Below the pieces are notes generated by a model. That model was not told the DNA's origin, searched no databases, and saw nothing but the letters and a program-made list of their open reading frames with translations. A DNA stretch of 64,000 nt from Pedobacter sp. KBW06 (GTDB lineage: Bacteria > Bacteroidota > Bacteroidia > Sphingobacteriales > Sphingobacteriaceae). Below, piece after piece: positions 1-10,500 of the stretch; positions within the stretch are counted from its first letter, which is position 1; each line of letters opens with the position of its first letter. The stretch lies in contig NZ_QAJL01000002.1 of the NCBI RefSeq assembly GCF_003852525.1, forward strand, positions 314,970-378,969. Reading direction: 5' to 3'. Both the position numbers and the translations under genes were made by a program.

Positions 1-824
1 TTGTCTTTAGCCCGGGTTCTGATGTAAAACAGTTTATTGTGTTCCACCACCGAACCGTCGAATGCTTTCACCACGATTCCGTCTCCACCGATGTCTTCCA
101 GCGTACAGCCCCGGATGATCAGGTTCTTGTTGGGAAACCAGTTTGTTCTGAAACCAAAAGTCCCGTTTCCTCGGATTCCGTTGCGGTCTACCCGCAGCAG
201 TTTACAGTTTTCAATCAGCAGGTTTTCAATGTTACTTGGCATAGGTCCCTGGCAATCCCAGAAAATGCCATTGCCTTCATTGCTTCCTTTTTTATTGTCG
301 CCATTAATGTCGTGGATGTATAAGTTGGACAAACGGATGTTGCCGATTGTGCCTATATTCTCTGCAAGAACGCGAACCCCTGCCGGACCTGTTTTTTGTT
401 GTTTAACCAGGGTATCCAGGTTAGAAATGTCGAAGTATTCCAAAGCAATATTGCTCAGGTTTTTTAGCAGCACCGCATCTTTGAATTTCCCCTTTGCCGC
501 GATCACCGGTAAAGCTCCTTTTCCATAAACCGTAAAAACTATGGGCTGTGTTTTCGTTCCTGAGCCTTGAGGTAAGAGTTGTCCCTCCCATTGCCCGCCT
601 CTTTTAAAGAAGATCCGGTCGCCGGGACTAAAGGTTTGTGCATTCACCTTTGCCAATGATTTCCAGGCCTGTTTTTCTGATTGTCCGGATTGGTCATCAT
701 TGCCATTATTGCTGTCCACATAATATTTATGAATCGCCTTAAACTCATGAGCTTTCAGTTCGGGTAACATTCCATAGCCGGTTAACAGGCCTATCATCAA
801 ACAGATCAGGTACTTTTTCTTCAT
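1..824 (-). CDS. Right-handed parallel beta-helix protein, N-terminal part (truncated by window edge)
   Basis: Reading the minus strand from ATG at 822-824 gives an open frame that runs off the window (about 274 residues visible). It starts with a signal peptide (MKKKYLICLMIGLLTGYG), followed by YYVDSNNGNDDQSG and AWKSLAKVN...PGDRIFFKRGG. This entry motif is typical of secreted parallel beta-helix proteins, including polysaccharide lyases and some glycosidases. Short rungs of the N-I-x-L-x-N type follow (for example NIRLSNLYIHDI, NLLIENCKLL). An in-frame ATG at 830 is an alternative start. It lies downstream of two SusC/SusD pairs on the same strand and is probably a carbohydrate-cleaving enzyme of that locus. 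The catalytic part is outside the window, so the substrate cannot be named. Confidence 0.8.
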   Translation of the reverse strand, partial: MKKKYLICLMIGLLTGYGMLPELKAHEFKAIHKYYVDSNNGNDDQSGQSEKQAWKSLAKVNAQTFSPGDRIFFKRGGQWEGQLLPQGSGTKTQPIVFTVYGKGALPVIAAKGKFKDAVLLKNLSNIALEYFDISNLDTLVKQQKTGPAGVRVLAENIGTIGNIRLSNLYIHDINGDNKKGSNEGNGIFWDCQGPMPSNIENLLIENCKLLRVDRNGIRGNGTFGFRTNWFPNKNLIIRGCTLEDIGGDGIVVKAFDGSVVEHNKLFYIRTRAKD

Positions 825-940
825 TATCATTCTTTCAGTTCCGGATCCACAGATCCGATTAATTTATATTTACGCTTACGACTAATTTCTATCTATTCTT
901 AAATGTGGTGAAAGTACTAAAAAATGTCTGGTCAGGATCA

Positions 941-977
941 ATCAGTCGCCATTCTGAACCTCAGCATGACGACTGAT
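941..977. terminator. Imperfect hairpin between susD and the beta-helix gene
   Basis: ATCAGTCG (941-948) pairs with CGACTGAT (970-977). An inner CTGA/TCAG helix closes a three-base loop. It lies in the roughly 200-base gap between the SusD stop and the beta-helix start. No clear T-run follows on the minus strand, so it may be an attenuator, an mRNA-stability element or a REP-like repeat (the inner part contains TCATGCTGA on the minus strand) rather than a full terminator. Confidence 0.45.
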
Positions 978-1031
978 GAGCCAACTTACTAACCCTGTCA
1001 TCAACCACGATTGACATTATCTTCACTTCCC

Positions 1032-2774
1032 TTACCAGCCTGGATTTTGCAGCAGCTTAGGTGACTTTGCAATTTCTGATTCCGGAATCGGGAACAAATA
1101 GAAAGCAGGCCTGAAGGCATGAGGTTTGATGTCGATCACCTCATACGTGAATCCGGTGCCCACCTTTGTAATTTTCATTCCTTTCAGCATCACGTTATCT
1201 GTTACCTCTGCAATCTTCCATCTTCGTACATCCCATAGACGGTGTTCTTCCAATGCCAGCTCTACTCTACGTTCATTCTGGATCACCAAACGCATTTCAT
1301 CTTTACTGATTCCCGTTTTTAATCCATAGTTCCCATTTGCACCCGCTAAAATGCCGGCTCTTTTTCTAACCTTTATCAGCGTATTGTATACGTCAGCAAC
1401 AGGCCCCTGGTATTCATTCAATGCTTCTGCATAGTTTAAAAGCACTTCTGCATACCTGATCAACGGATAACAGCGGTCTGTATTTCCGGAACCATCTTCC
1501 ACCATCATCTTTCTCCAGTAATATCCCGGAATATTGATCGGGCCGGTAGCTGCCGGACCGTCAGGACTCGAGCCGACGAAGGTATTGACCACGGCCATAT
1601 TGTTACTGCTTGCAAAGAAAAACTTAGAACCGTTGTAAATGATGCTGTTTCCAAAACGTGGATCACGCTTCACATATGGATCATTGGGATTATAACCTGA
1701 GGCAGGATCTGTAATCGGTAATCCGTTTTCCATTCCAAAGGCATCTACCAATTGCTGTGTTGGCGCGCTGGACTTTCCACTCCCTGTTCTGGAAGTAGGC
1801 AAAAGGTTATTTTCATATTCCCTGTTTGGTGCTTTCATCGCAGCAAACAAATATTCGTTATTGTAACGTTTCAGGAATACGCTGTAGAAACCATATCCCA
1901 TTCTTGTATCGTTATCTTCCAGCAATGCATACGTTCCGGAATTGATGATGTCTTTTGCTGCCTGAGCTGCTTTATTCCATCTTTCCTGATCTGCACTGGC
2001 ATATCCGGTGATGTTTTTAAGCGTTGGATCAGTTGCAATTCCTCCGCCGTTAAACAAAGGACTTGCGGCATACAGCAATGCCCTGGATTTAAGTCCCATG
2101 CATGCCCCTTTGGTTACTCTTCCATAATCCTGCTGCAGCTGCTCGTTAAAACCCGGCAAGTCTGTCGCCGCGGCATCACATTCCTTAACGATATAGTCGA
2201 TACAATCCCCATAATTAGAACGTGGCAGGTCGATATTGTCGTTAATGGTATAAACCACATCTCCTACCAAAGGAACACCGCCGTATACTTTAACCAGCTG
2301 AAAATAGTACCATGCCCTTAGAAAGCGGACTTCAGCCTTTAGCTTTTTCCTTAAGCCAGCACTCAGCGGGCTGCGGTCTACATTTTGCAGAAATACATTT
2401 GCCCTTCTGATGTTTTCCCATGGTGTTCTCCAGTTGTTGAGCACCTGTACCTGTTTGGTCACATTGGTACTGGATGCAGAAAGGGCACCACTCGCCATCA
2501 GGATGGCATCATTCTGAGGTCCTGTAAAGCGAACCGGAATGGCTTCATCCGCCAGTACCGGATGTCCTCCACCCTCCCATCTGTTCGCATCAAAGTTAAA
2601 TCCTACATCCACATAAGAACGGGTTAAAAATGCGATCGTCCTCACACTGTCTGTAAAAGTAGCTTGTTCATTCAGGTCACTGGGTTGTTTTGCATCGAGG
2701 AAACTTCCTTTTTTGCAGGCACCTACTCCAACCAGCAGGATTGCCATTACCAGATACATCAATTTTATCTTCAT
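1032..2774 (-). CDS. SusD/RagB-family outer-membrane glycan-binding lipoprotein (PUL A, distal pair)
   Basis: 580 residues. A lipoprotein signal peptide ends at VGACKKG (Cys20), followed by FLDAKQPSDL, the usual SusD start. FLRAWYYFQLVKVYGGVPL near residue 150 and the C-terminal block RRVELALEEHRLWDVRRWK are SusD/RagB hallmarks. SusD proteins sit on the cell surface and form the lid of the SusC transporter. The ATG at 2772-2774 lies 19 bases after the stop of the SusC at 2794, so the two are co-transcribed. The ligand cannot be deduced from sequence. Confidence 0.95.
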   Translation of the reverse strand: MKIKLMYLVMAILLVGVGACKKGSFLDAKQPSDLNEQATFTDSVRTIAFLTRSYVDVGFNFDANRWEGGGHPVLADEAIPVRFTGPQNDAILMASGALSASSTNVTKQVQVLNNWRTPWENIRRANVFLQNVDRSPLSAGLRKKLKAEVRFLRAWYYFQLVKVYGGVPLVGDVVYTINDNIDLPRSNYGDCIDYIVKECDAAATDLPGFNEQLQQDYGRVTKGACMGLKSRALLYAASPLFNGGGIATDPTLKNITGYASADQERWNKAAQAAKDIINSGTYALLEDNDTRMGYGFYSVFLKRYNNEYLFAAMKAPNREYENNLLPTSRTGSGKSSAPTQQLVDAFGMENGLPITDPASGYNPNDPYVKRDPRFGNSIIYNGSKFFFASSNNMAVVNTFVGSSPDGPAATGPINIPGYYWRKMMVEDGSGNTDRCYPLIRYAEVLLNYAEALNEYQGPVADVYNTLIKVRKRAGILAGANGNYGLKTGISKDEMRLVIQNERRVELALEEHRLWDVRRWKIAEVTDNVMLKGMKITKVGTGFTYEVIDIKPHAFRPAFYLFPIPESEIAKSPKLLQNPGW

Positions 2775-2793
2775 GGTATTGAAATTTTAATCT

Positions 2794-5700
2794 TTATAAT
2801 GAGAAAGTAGCACCGAAATTATAGATGCGTTGATTAGGGTATGCCGTAATTGCACCGGTATTGATAATTCCACCGGAGGCATTTACAGATTCCGGATCTG
2901 CCTGATAGAATTTATCCACATTGGTCCAGGTTAGCAGGTTATAGCCGTTGGCATAAACCCTGATGCTTTTAAATCCAATTGGCTTCACCCATTTCGCTGG
3001 CAGCTGATAGCCCACTTCCATTGTTTTTAACCTTAAATATTTAGCATCTACCAGCCAGAAATCAGAAAGAGAGACATTCGCGCGACTGATTGTGCTGTTG
3101 GTTCCCAATAGCGGGAACTTCGCGTTGTTGCCCAGTTCAGGGGTCCATGCTTTCAGGTGAATGGGTTGAAAATTAGCACTCAAACCTTCGATCGCCTCTG
3201 AAGCAAAATACATCGAGTAATCATACGATCCCTGTAACAAAGCACTAAAGCTAAATCCTTTGTAGCTAAAGCCCAGCGTTAAGCCCATCGTTGTGCTTGG
3301 CAAATTCGGGCTTCCTACTGCACGCTGATCCAATGCATCAATGATGCCGTCTCCATTCAGGTCCCTGTACTTCAGGTCACCCGGCTTAATCGGCGTAGTA
3401 GGCTTAGCACTGTTGGCGATGTCTTCTGCACTTTGGTAAAAGCCATCAAAGACATAACCGAATCCCTGACCAATAGATTGACCTGTTCTGGCCAGCCATG
3501 GATACCTTGGGTTGGCCTCATCTCTGAATGTTATTTTATTTTTAGCATAAGAAAAGGTTCCACGGAAGAAATACTGAAAATCTTTGATGTTGCTTCTGAA
3601 ATTGATCTCTCCATCCCAGCCTTTGTTGTTCACTTTCCCTAAATTCATTGGAGGAAGGCCAATCCCCATGATCAGTGGTACACTCGCCCTTGGCGTAAGG
3701 ATATCAAACCTGTTGTTGTTGAAATAATCGACTGTGAAGGAAAGCTTTCCTTCAAACATGGATACGTCCAGACCGATGTCCGTTTTCTTTTCTTTTTCCC
3801 AGGTGACGTTGTCGTTACCTAAAGTTCCTTCTGCAATCCCGGCAAAATTGTTGTGCTGCTGTCCGAAAGAATAAGTCCCATTATTGGTATATACCTGGTC
3901 GTACACGAACTTAAAATCACCAATATTATCCGAACCGACCAGTCCATAAGAGCCTCTGATTTTAAACAGGTTGATAAAAGGAACCTGCTTTTTAAAGAAA
4001 GATTCTTCTGCAATGTTCCAGCCCGCAGATAACGCAGGGAACCAGCCATTACGTTTCTTGCCTACGAATTTATCCGTTCCATTTCTGGCCGCGTTAAATT
4101 CAAACAGGTATTTTTGTTTATAGTCGTACCCTGCCCTAAGGGTGATTCCCCTGAAATTTGTCGGAATACTTGAACCTGGTTTATCCGATTTATTTTCAAT
4201 ATAGCTGTTCTGGTTGTACAAGGCTAAACCGTAGACCCGGTGCGCTCCGAAGTTATGGTCATAGTTTAAGGAAGCCTGGATATTGGTGGTTCTTTCTACC
4301 CCTCCTGCGCTGCGGCTCAGGTTATAAGGAGGGATGCGATAAACCGTTGCATCTTTAGGCGTATAAGTGTTCTTTTCCTGATTATAGTAATACTGAGGGA
4401 AGTTGGTATTGCTTCTGGCAAGGCCTCTGGAATTGGTTTGCGCACTGGCATAAGAGATCGTTCCCTTGGCAGATAAACCTGCAGCAATCATATCCAGTTT
4501 CTGGGTTCCGCCAAAAGTAATGTTCAGGTCGTTATCAAAACTCCTGTTATATCCCTGGGTAGCGATACGTCCAACCACATTGACCCCGCTTAAATTGGAG
4601 TTTGTTCCGTAACTGCCATCGGGATTGTATACTGCATAGGCAAAGGGCGGTAAAAAATTATAGCTATAAATCTCTCCGATCAGCCCGTTTCCATTAGGGC
4701 TATTGGTAATCGGCTCATTGGTTTCTCCAAAACGGCCTGTCATGTCTAACCTCAGACTCAAAGTCTTGGTGGCCTGTAAATCCAGGTTGGAGCGGAAATT
4801 ATACCGTTTATAATAATGCGTATTGTTCACCTCACTTTTGGAGCTGAAATCTCTCAAAGCACCATTTTGCCACAGGTAACCCAGCGAAACGAAATACTTC
4901 ACGCTTTCTGTACCTCCCGAAATGTCCAGGTTATTTCTGGAGATCAATGCCGTAGGTTTCATTAATGTACTGTACCAGTCTACATCCGGATGTCCATATG
5001 GATCACTGCCATCTTTAAACAATTCAATATCTCTGTCTGTGAAACGTTTGGTCTGATCGCTGTTTACCAATGCCTGATTGGTTAGCATTGCCGCCTCATA
5101 GGACCCTAAAAATTTAGGAACAAAGGTTTTTTGCTGTAATCCGAGTTCCGATTTAAAATTGATGACCGGAGCGCCGGAAACACCTCTTCTTGTCGTGATT
5201 ACCAACACCCCATTTGCACCTTTCACCCCATAAATAGCAGTGGTGGAAGCATCTTTAAGGATCGTTACGCTTTCAATTTCATTGGGATCCAGTTGTGATA
5301 CATCCGAATAGCTGTATTCAATATCATCTACAATGATTAAAGGACGTTGTCCGGAGGTATAGCTGCTGATCCCGCGGATAAAAAAGTCTGCCCCGTCTTT
5401 CCCCGGTTGTCCGCTTCTTTGCTGAGAGAAGAATCCGGGTAAACGACCGGCCAAAGTATTCTGCACACTGGCAGTAGGGTTCTGTCTCAGCTCTGAAGCA
5501 TTGATAGAACTTACCGCACCGGTATTGGTGATTTTCTTTTGTCGCCCGAAACCAACCACAATCACTTCTTCCAGACCTTTGGCATCTACTGCAAGCGTGA
5601 CGTTGACTTCTGATTTATTGGCCACATTGACCTCCTGAGAGATAAAGCCAATGCTTCTGATCACGATTGTATGGCTGCTGCCTTTTAGCGTCAGCTGAAA

Positions 5701-5877
5701 TCGGCCGTCTACCCCGGTCTGTGCGCCATTATTTGGAATTCCTTTTTCTGTAATTGTTGCACCGGGCAATGGGCCTCCGCTTTCTCTGATGAGCCCTTTA
5801 ATCACTTTGGTTTGTGCCAGTAAAAGACCTGGAACGAAGAAAACCATTGCAAGTGTTATATATATAAATCTTTGCAT
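2794..5877 (-). CDS. SusC/RagA-family TonB-dependent outer-membrane transporter (PUL A, distal pair)
   Basis: 1027 residues from the ATG at 5877. The reading frame is open to 5922, but only the start at 5877 places the signal peptide (MQRFIYITLAMVFFVPGLLLAQ) at the N-terminus and avoids overlap with the preceding SusD gene. Domain order: carboxypeptidase-regulatory-like beta-sandwich (about 20-100), the SusC signature EEVIVVGFGRQKK, plug domain (DPNEIESVTILKDASTTAIYG), then a 22-strand barrel ending in YNFGATFSL with a C-terminal aromatic-rich strand. It imports oligosaccharides or glycopeptides with its SusD partner immediately downstream. Confidence 0.95.
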   Translation of the reverse strand: MQRFIYITLAMVFFVPGLLLAQTKVIKGLIRESGGPLPGATITEKGIPNNGAQTGVDGRFQLTLKGSSHTIVIRSIGFISQEVNVANKSEVNVTLAVDAKGLEEVIVVGFGRQKKITNTGAVSSINASELRQNPTASVQNTLAGRLPGFFSQQRSGQPGKDGADFFIRGISSYTSGQRPLIIVDDIEYSYSDVSQLDPNEIESVTILKDASTTAIYGVKGANGVLVITTRRGVSGAPVINFKSELGLQQKTFVPKFLGSYEAAMLTNQALVNSDQTKRFTDRDIELFKDGSDPYGHPDVDWYSTLMKPTALISRNNLDISGGTESVKYFVSLGYLWQNGALRDFSSKSEVNNTHYYKRYNFRSNLDLQATKTLSLRLDMTGRFGETNEPITNSPNGNGLIGEIYSYNFLPPFAYAVYNPDGSYGTNSNLSGVNVVGRIATQGYNRSFDNDLNITFGGTQKLDMIAAGLSAKGTISYASAQTNSRGLARSNTNFPQYYYNQEKNTYTPKDATVYRIPPYNLSRSAGGVERTTNIQASLNYDHNFGAHRVYGLALYNQNSYIENKSDKPGSSIPTNFRGITLRAGYDYKQKYLFEFNAARNGTDKFVGKKRNGWFPALSAGWNIAEESFFKKQVPFINLFKIRGSYGLVGSDNIGDFKFVYDQVYTNNGTYSFGQQHNNFAGIAEGTLGNDNVTWEKEKKTDIGLDVSMFEGKLSFTVDYFNNNRFDILTPRASVPLIMGIGLPPMNLGKVNNKGWDGEINFRSNIKDFQYFFRGTFSYAKNKITFRDEANPRYPWLARTGQSIGQGFGYVFDGFYQSAEDIANSAKPTTPIKPGDLKYRDLNGDGIIDALDQRAVGSPNLPSTTMGLTLGFSYKGFSFSALLQGSYDYSMYFASEAIEGLSANFQPIHLKAWTPELGNNAKFPLLGTNSTISRANVSLSDFWLVDAKYLRLKTMEVGYQLPAKWVKPIGFKSIRVYANGYNLLTWTNVDKFYQADPESVNASGGIINTGAITAYPNQRIYNFGATFSL

Positions 5878-5915
5878 AACCTGAGTTTTGTTTATTTGAA
5901 ATGAACCAGAATGAT

Positions 5916-7577
5916 TTACCAACCTTGGTTTTGGGTTAAATTTGTGTTTTTGGTGATTTCCGAATAAGGGATTGGATAGTTGTACATTTTTGCTGCATCG
6001 AAAGTCACCGATGCTGCCTCAAAAGGAGCATAACTAAATCCACCCGCCGGGATCTTTACGATCTTCATTCCATGTAATTTTCCATTCATCACCTGTTCTG
6101 CAATCTTCCACCTTCTGATGTCCCAGAAACGTTGTTCTTCAAAAGCCATTTCTACCCTTCTTTCGTGTCGGATCACTTCTCTCATCTGTTCTTTGGAAAG
6201 GCCTGATGCCAGGGCAAAAGGAACCAGCCCGGCACGTTGTCTGATGTCTTCCACCGCCTTTTTAACCTCTGCGGTAGGACCGGCATATTCGTTTTGCGCT
6301 TCAGCAAAATTCAGCAGGATTTCTGCATAGCGGAAGATGATCGGGTTATGTGTCTGGTTGCTATAGGTTGTGGCAGTAGAAAAATCGGCCAGAAACTTAC
6401 GCATATAATAACCTGTACGTGTCTGTGTCACAATTCCTCCTGGTTTGTCTAAACCGCCTTCAAAAGTCTCTACCTTACGTTTTATCCAATCGCTTCCATT
6501 GTAAAAGATGGTTTTATCAAAACGGGGATCACGGCCAGCGTAAGGATTAGCAGGATTATATCCGGATGTCGGATCGGTAATCGCTTTTCCGTTTTTCATT
6601 TCGAAAGCATCTACGAGTTCCTGAGTCGGGCTTGTTAGTCCGTTACTCGCTACTGCATCTGTATAACCCACCGGTGCATTGTCCTTTTCTAAAGTCGTAT
6701 TTACTGTACGTTGATATCCCAGAATCACTTCCTTGTTTTTACGCGTCAGGAAAACATTGATGAAAGAACTTTCCAATCCGATGGCACTGCTCAGGTTCAT
6801 CAGGTCCTTTGCTGCAGTTGCCGCAGCGAGCCATTTGGTCTGGTCATTCCCAGGATTGTATTTCGGGCTGGCGAGGTACAGCAGCAAGCGCGACTTAAGT
6901 GCCAATGCGGCAGCTTTAGAGATCCTTCCAAGGTCTGCATCCTGAACAGGGTTTGGACGAAGCTGGTCTTTGATCGCTTCAATCTCCGAAAGGATATATT
7001 GGGTACATTCCTCAGTCGTATTCCTTTTTAAAGAGAGGTCATCCTCCAGGCCCAGCACTTTATCGCCAAGCAAAGGAACACCGCCATAACGTTTCACCAT
7101 TTCAAAATAAAACATCGCCCTGAGGAAACGGCTTTCTGCAATCCAGTAATTTTTTTCCACGATCATGGAATTCAGAAAGGGAACTTTCCCAATGTTCGCC
7201 AGGAACATATTCACTTTCCTGATCCCTTTGTAGTTTTTATCCCAGGCATCGTCTACGAGACTGAATGGGCTGATCCTGCCGTTGGTAAAGGACTCGATGG
7301 TACTTGATGCCTTAGAAGAAATGGCATCATCAGTCGCCGCATCCAGAACGTCGCTCGTGGTCACACTTCCCAAAGTTGTTCCGATCCGGTTATAACCCGT
7401 AGGCAATAAGGTATAGATGTCATTCAGAAAGTTTTTGGCATAATTACCCAGGGAATCTGTAGGATCAAAAATGATGTCCTCCGTCCATTTTTCCAGTGGG
7501 GTTTGTTCAATATTGCTTTTCTTACATGCGGTTAAGCACAATAATCCGCCTATTAAAATGTATATAAAGTGTTTCAT
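5916..7577 (-). CDS. SusD/RagB-family lipoprotein (PUL A, proximal pair)
   Basis: 553 residues. Lipoprotein signal MKHFIYILIGGLLCLTACKK (lipobox LTAC). It carries SusD hallmarks FLRAMFYFEMVKRYGGVPL (about residue 150) and RRVEMAFEEQRFWDIRRWK near the C-terminus. The start is 4 bases from the end of the upstream SusC gene. It is a close paralogue in architecture to the SusD at 1032-2774, and the two C-terminal blocks are nearly alike. Surface glycan-binding partner of the SusC at 7582-10653. Confidence 0.95.
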   Translation of the reverse strand: MKHFIYILIGGLLCLTACKKSNIEQTPLEKWTEDIIFDPTDSLGNYAKNFLNDIYTLLPTGYNRIGTTLGSVTTSDVLDAATDDAISSKASSTIESFTNGRISPFSLVDDAWDKNYKGIRKVNMFLANIGKVPFLNSMIVEKNYWIAESRFLRAMFYFEMVKRYGGVPLLGDKVLGLEDDLSLKRNTTEECTQYILSEIEAIKDQLRPNPVQDADLGRISKAAALALKSRLLLYLASPKYNPGNDQTKWLAAATAAKDLMNLSSAIGLESSFINVFLTRKNKEVILGYQRTVNTTLEKDNAPVGYTDAVASNGLTSPTQELVDAFEMKNGKAITDPTSGYNPANPYAGRDPRFDKTIFYNGSDWIKRKVETFEGGLDKPGGIVTQTRTGYYMRKFLADFSTATTYSNQTHNPIIFRYAEILLNFAEAQNEYAGPTAEVKKAVEDIRQRAGLVPFALASGLSKEQMREVIRHERRVEMAFEEQRFWDIRRWKIAEQVMNGKLHGMKIVKIPAGGFSYAPFEAASVTFDAAKMYNYPIPYSEITKNTNLTQNQGW

Positions 7578-7581
7578 AGGA

Positions 7582-10500
7582 TTATAGTTTAATGGTGATA
7601 CCAGCGTTCACGATTCGTTGCGCGGGATAGGATACGCCAAAAGTTTCAGGATCATAATCCTTACTATCAGAGAAAGTATATAAGTTCATTCCGTTGGCAA
7701 AGACACGGATAGATGCCAGTTTTACTTTTGCTGCAAGCCTTTGTGGAAGAGAATAACCGACTTCCAGGTTCTTTAGCCTCATATAATTTCCTGAGCGAAG
7801 CCAGAAAGAAGAAGTCATCTGGTTATTCGGGTTGGCACCTATCGAAAGCCTTGGGTAAGTAGCCGTTGCTGCGGTCTCCGGAGTCCAGCGGTTGAGGTGT
7901 TGCTCAAAAGCCTGTCCTTTTCCTTCATTTTGAAATTCCCATTGTGTTGGCCCTCCCATATATACAGTTCGGTTTGCCGCGCCCTGTAATAAGGCACTAA
8001 AATCGAAGCCTTTATAGTCGAAACCGAAGGATAAACCATAATAGATCATCGGTTTATTATTTTTTAACCCGGTCACATCAAACTGATTGATGATCCCGTC
8101 GTTATTTAAGTCTTTGTACTTGAGATCTCCCGGAATAGGAATATAACCGACTGTTTTAGGGCTATTCGCGATATCCGCAGCATTCTGGTAAAAACCGTTT
8201 GCCAGATATCCGAAAGTCTGATCCGTACGTTGTCCGGTTCTCTTCATCCAGTCGTACTCACGGAACACTTCATCCTGATATTCAATGATCTTATTGTTGG
8301 AAGTGACGTTGCCGGAAAGGAAATAATTGAAATTATTGACATGGTTGCGGTAACTCGCCGTCAGGTCTATTCCTTTGTAGCGGGTAGTACCGATATTTTC
8401 AAGAGGATAGGTATTTCCGATGATGCTGGTACTTTTGCCTCTGGTTTGCATCAGGTCGAAAAATTTGTTGTTATAGTATTCTGCCGTCAGGGTTAGTTTA
8501 TCATTAAACAAGCCAACATCTACTCCCAGATTGAATTTATCTGCTTTCTCCCAGGTTACATTTGGGTTTGCCAAAGTCTGGTCGCCCACAGAATATACAA
8601 AAGTCCCTGATCCCGGACCAAAATAATAGCCCGCACCATCTGCGAAATACTGGTTATACACAAAGTAACCCACATTCGCATTTCCTGTACGTCCATAGGT
8701 ACTGCGTAACTTCAGGGTATTTAACCATTTCACATGATCTGCGATAAAGCCCTCTTTGGCAATGTTCCAGCCTAAACCTACTGCCGGAAATAATCCATAA
8801 CTTTTACCATCCGGATAGCGGTTTAAGCCACTATAGCTCATCGCTACTTCTGCCAGGTATTTTTCCTTGTAATCGTAGGAAAGGGTTCCGGCCAGGGTAT
8901 TATAGGTAAGTGGCAAGTCGCTGTAGATAGAAATGTTCTGAACATTTGCGGAGGCAAGCGCATGGACATGGTGATCTCCGAAGCTGCGGTCATAGCCTGC
9001 AGAAAACTCAGAATAGAAGTTTTTATATTGATTGGTATTGGCACTATTTCCGGCTGATATCGTTCCATCTGTACCAAAACGCTGATAGGTTATCCCTGAC
9101 GGACCATTCGTTCCCTGATACACCGCAAAGGTTTTACCTCTGGAGGTTGCTTCAGAAAGGTTGGTATTAAACGTAACCAAACCTTTAATCCACAATCCTT
9201 TTACCAGGTCATCCATCGTTCTTTTAAGGGAAAGGTCGGCAGACATCTCTCTCATATAGCTCAGCGTATACCCCGCCTGGGTACTCAAACCATAGACATT
9301 GTTCTGAAAATCTTTATTCCCTCCCAATGAACCATCCGGGTTAAACAGCGGATAGGCACTATTTGGTGTGGTCGCCAGCGCATTGAATATCGTATTGATC
9401 CCCAGATTGACTGTTCTGCCCCCGAAAGCACCAATAAAACTGGTTCCAGGTGCATTTCCATTCTCAATTCTTCCGAAGAGGTTCAGGTTTAAGGTTAAAT
9501 TTTTGTTCAGGTCTACATCGATATTCGTACGCACGATGTACCGCTTAAAGTCTGAATTGGTATTGTAAGTATTTTTATCTGAAGTCTTTAAAAGCCCCTG
9601 CTGATCCAGGTAATCGACAGCCACAAAATAACGGGCATTGTTTCCACCACCGGAGGTACTCAAATTATATCGGGTGAAAGGCGCATTGTTTCTCATCACT
9701 TCCTTATACCAGTCTACGTTTGGATGGCCCATAGGGTCGGAACCCGTTCTGTAAGCTTCTAAATCCGCAGGGGTATAGATGGCTGGTTTTCCATCATTGT
9801 TCAGGGCTTCATTGTATAAGGTTGCATAATTAAAAGCATCTAATGTTTTAGGAAGTCTGATCGGGGTCTGCAATCCTGTTTGAGCAGTAAAAGCAATTTT
9901 CTGTTTTCCTACTTCCCCCTTTTTTGTCGTAATCATAATGGCACCACCAGATCCGCGTAAACCTAACATTGCAGTGGCCAGTGCATCTTTCAATACGGTA
10001 ACAGATTCAATTTCTTCCGGATCTATAGAAGATACATCTCTTGGAACCCCGTTGATTAAGATCGTTGGATTTTGTCCCCTCAGGGAGAATTCCGCAGCGT
10101 CCAATCCCGGAATCCCTGTGGACTGCAAGGTCGTTAAGCCAGACATTCTACCTGTCAGGGCATTATTAATGGCCGTTACCGGCGAAGAGATCAGGTCTCT
10201 GGTATACACACTTTCTGTGGATAAGATGCTGGTCGCCTTTTTCTGGGTATCATAAAGGCGGTACACACTCAGCTGTGGCTTTTCCGATTCCGTAAAAACC
10301 AGGTTCAGTTTGTTTCCTGAAATGCTGACTTCCTGTGTCAGGTATCCTTTCAGAGAAAATATGGCGACTTCACCGGAATCAATCATCAGGGAATATTCTC
10401 CCTTGTTATCGGAAGAGACCACCGTCTCCCCAGTTTTACTTCTGATGTTTACACCAAAAAGAGGCTCTCCGTAAATATTGGTTAGTTTTCCTTTAACCAC

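Noticed and set aside
39..528. Two plus-strand open frames at the left edge
   Set aside because: They lie opposite the beta-helix gene, whose minus-strand frame has a signal peptide and family motifs. They have neither.
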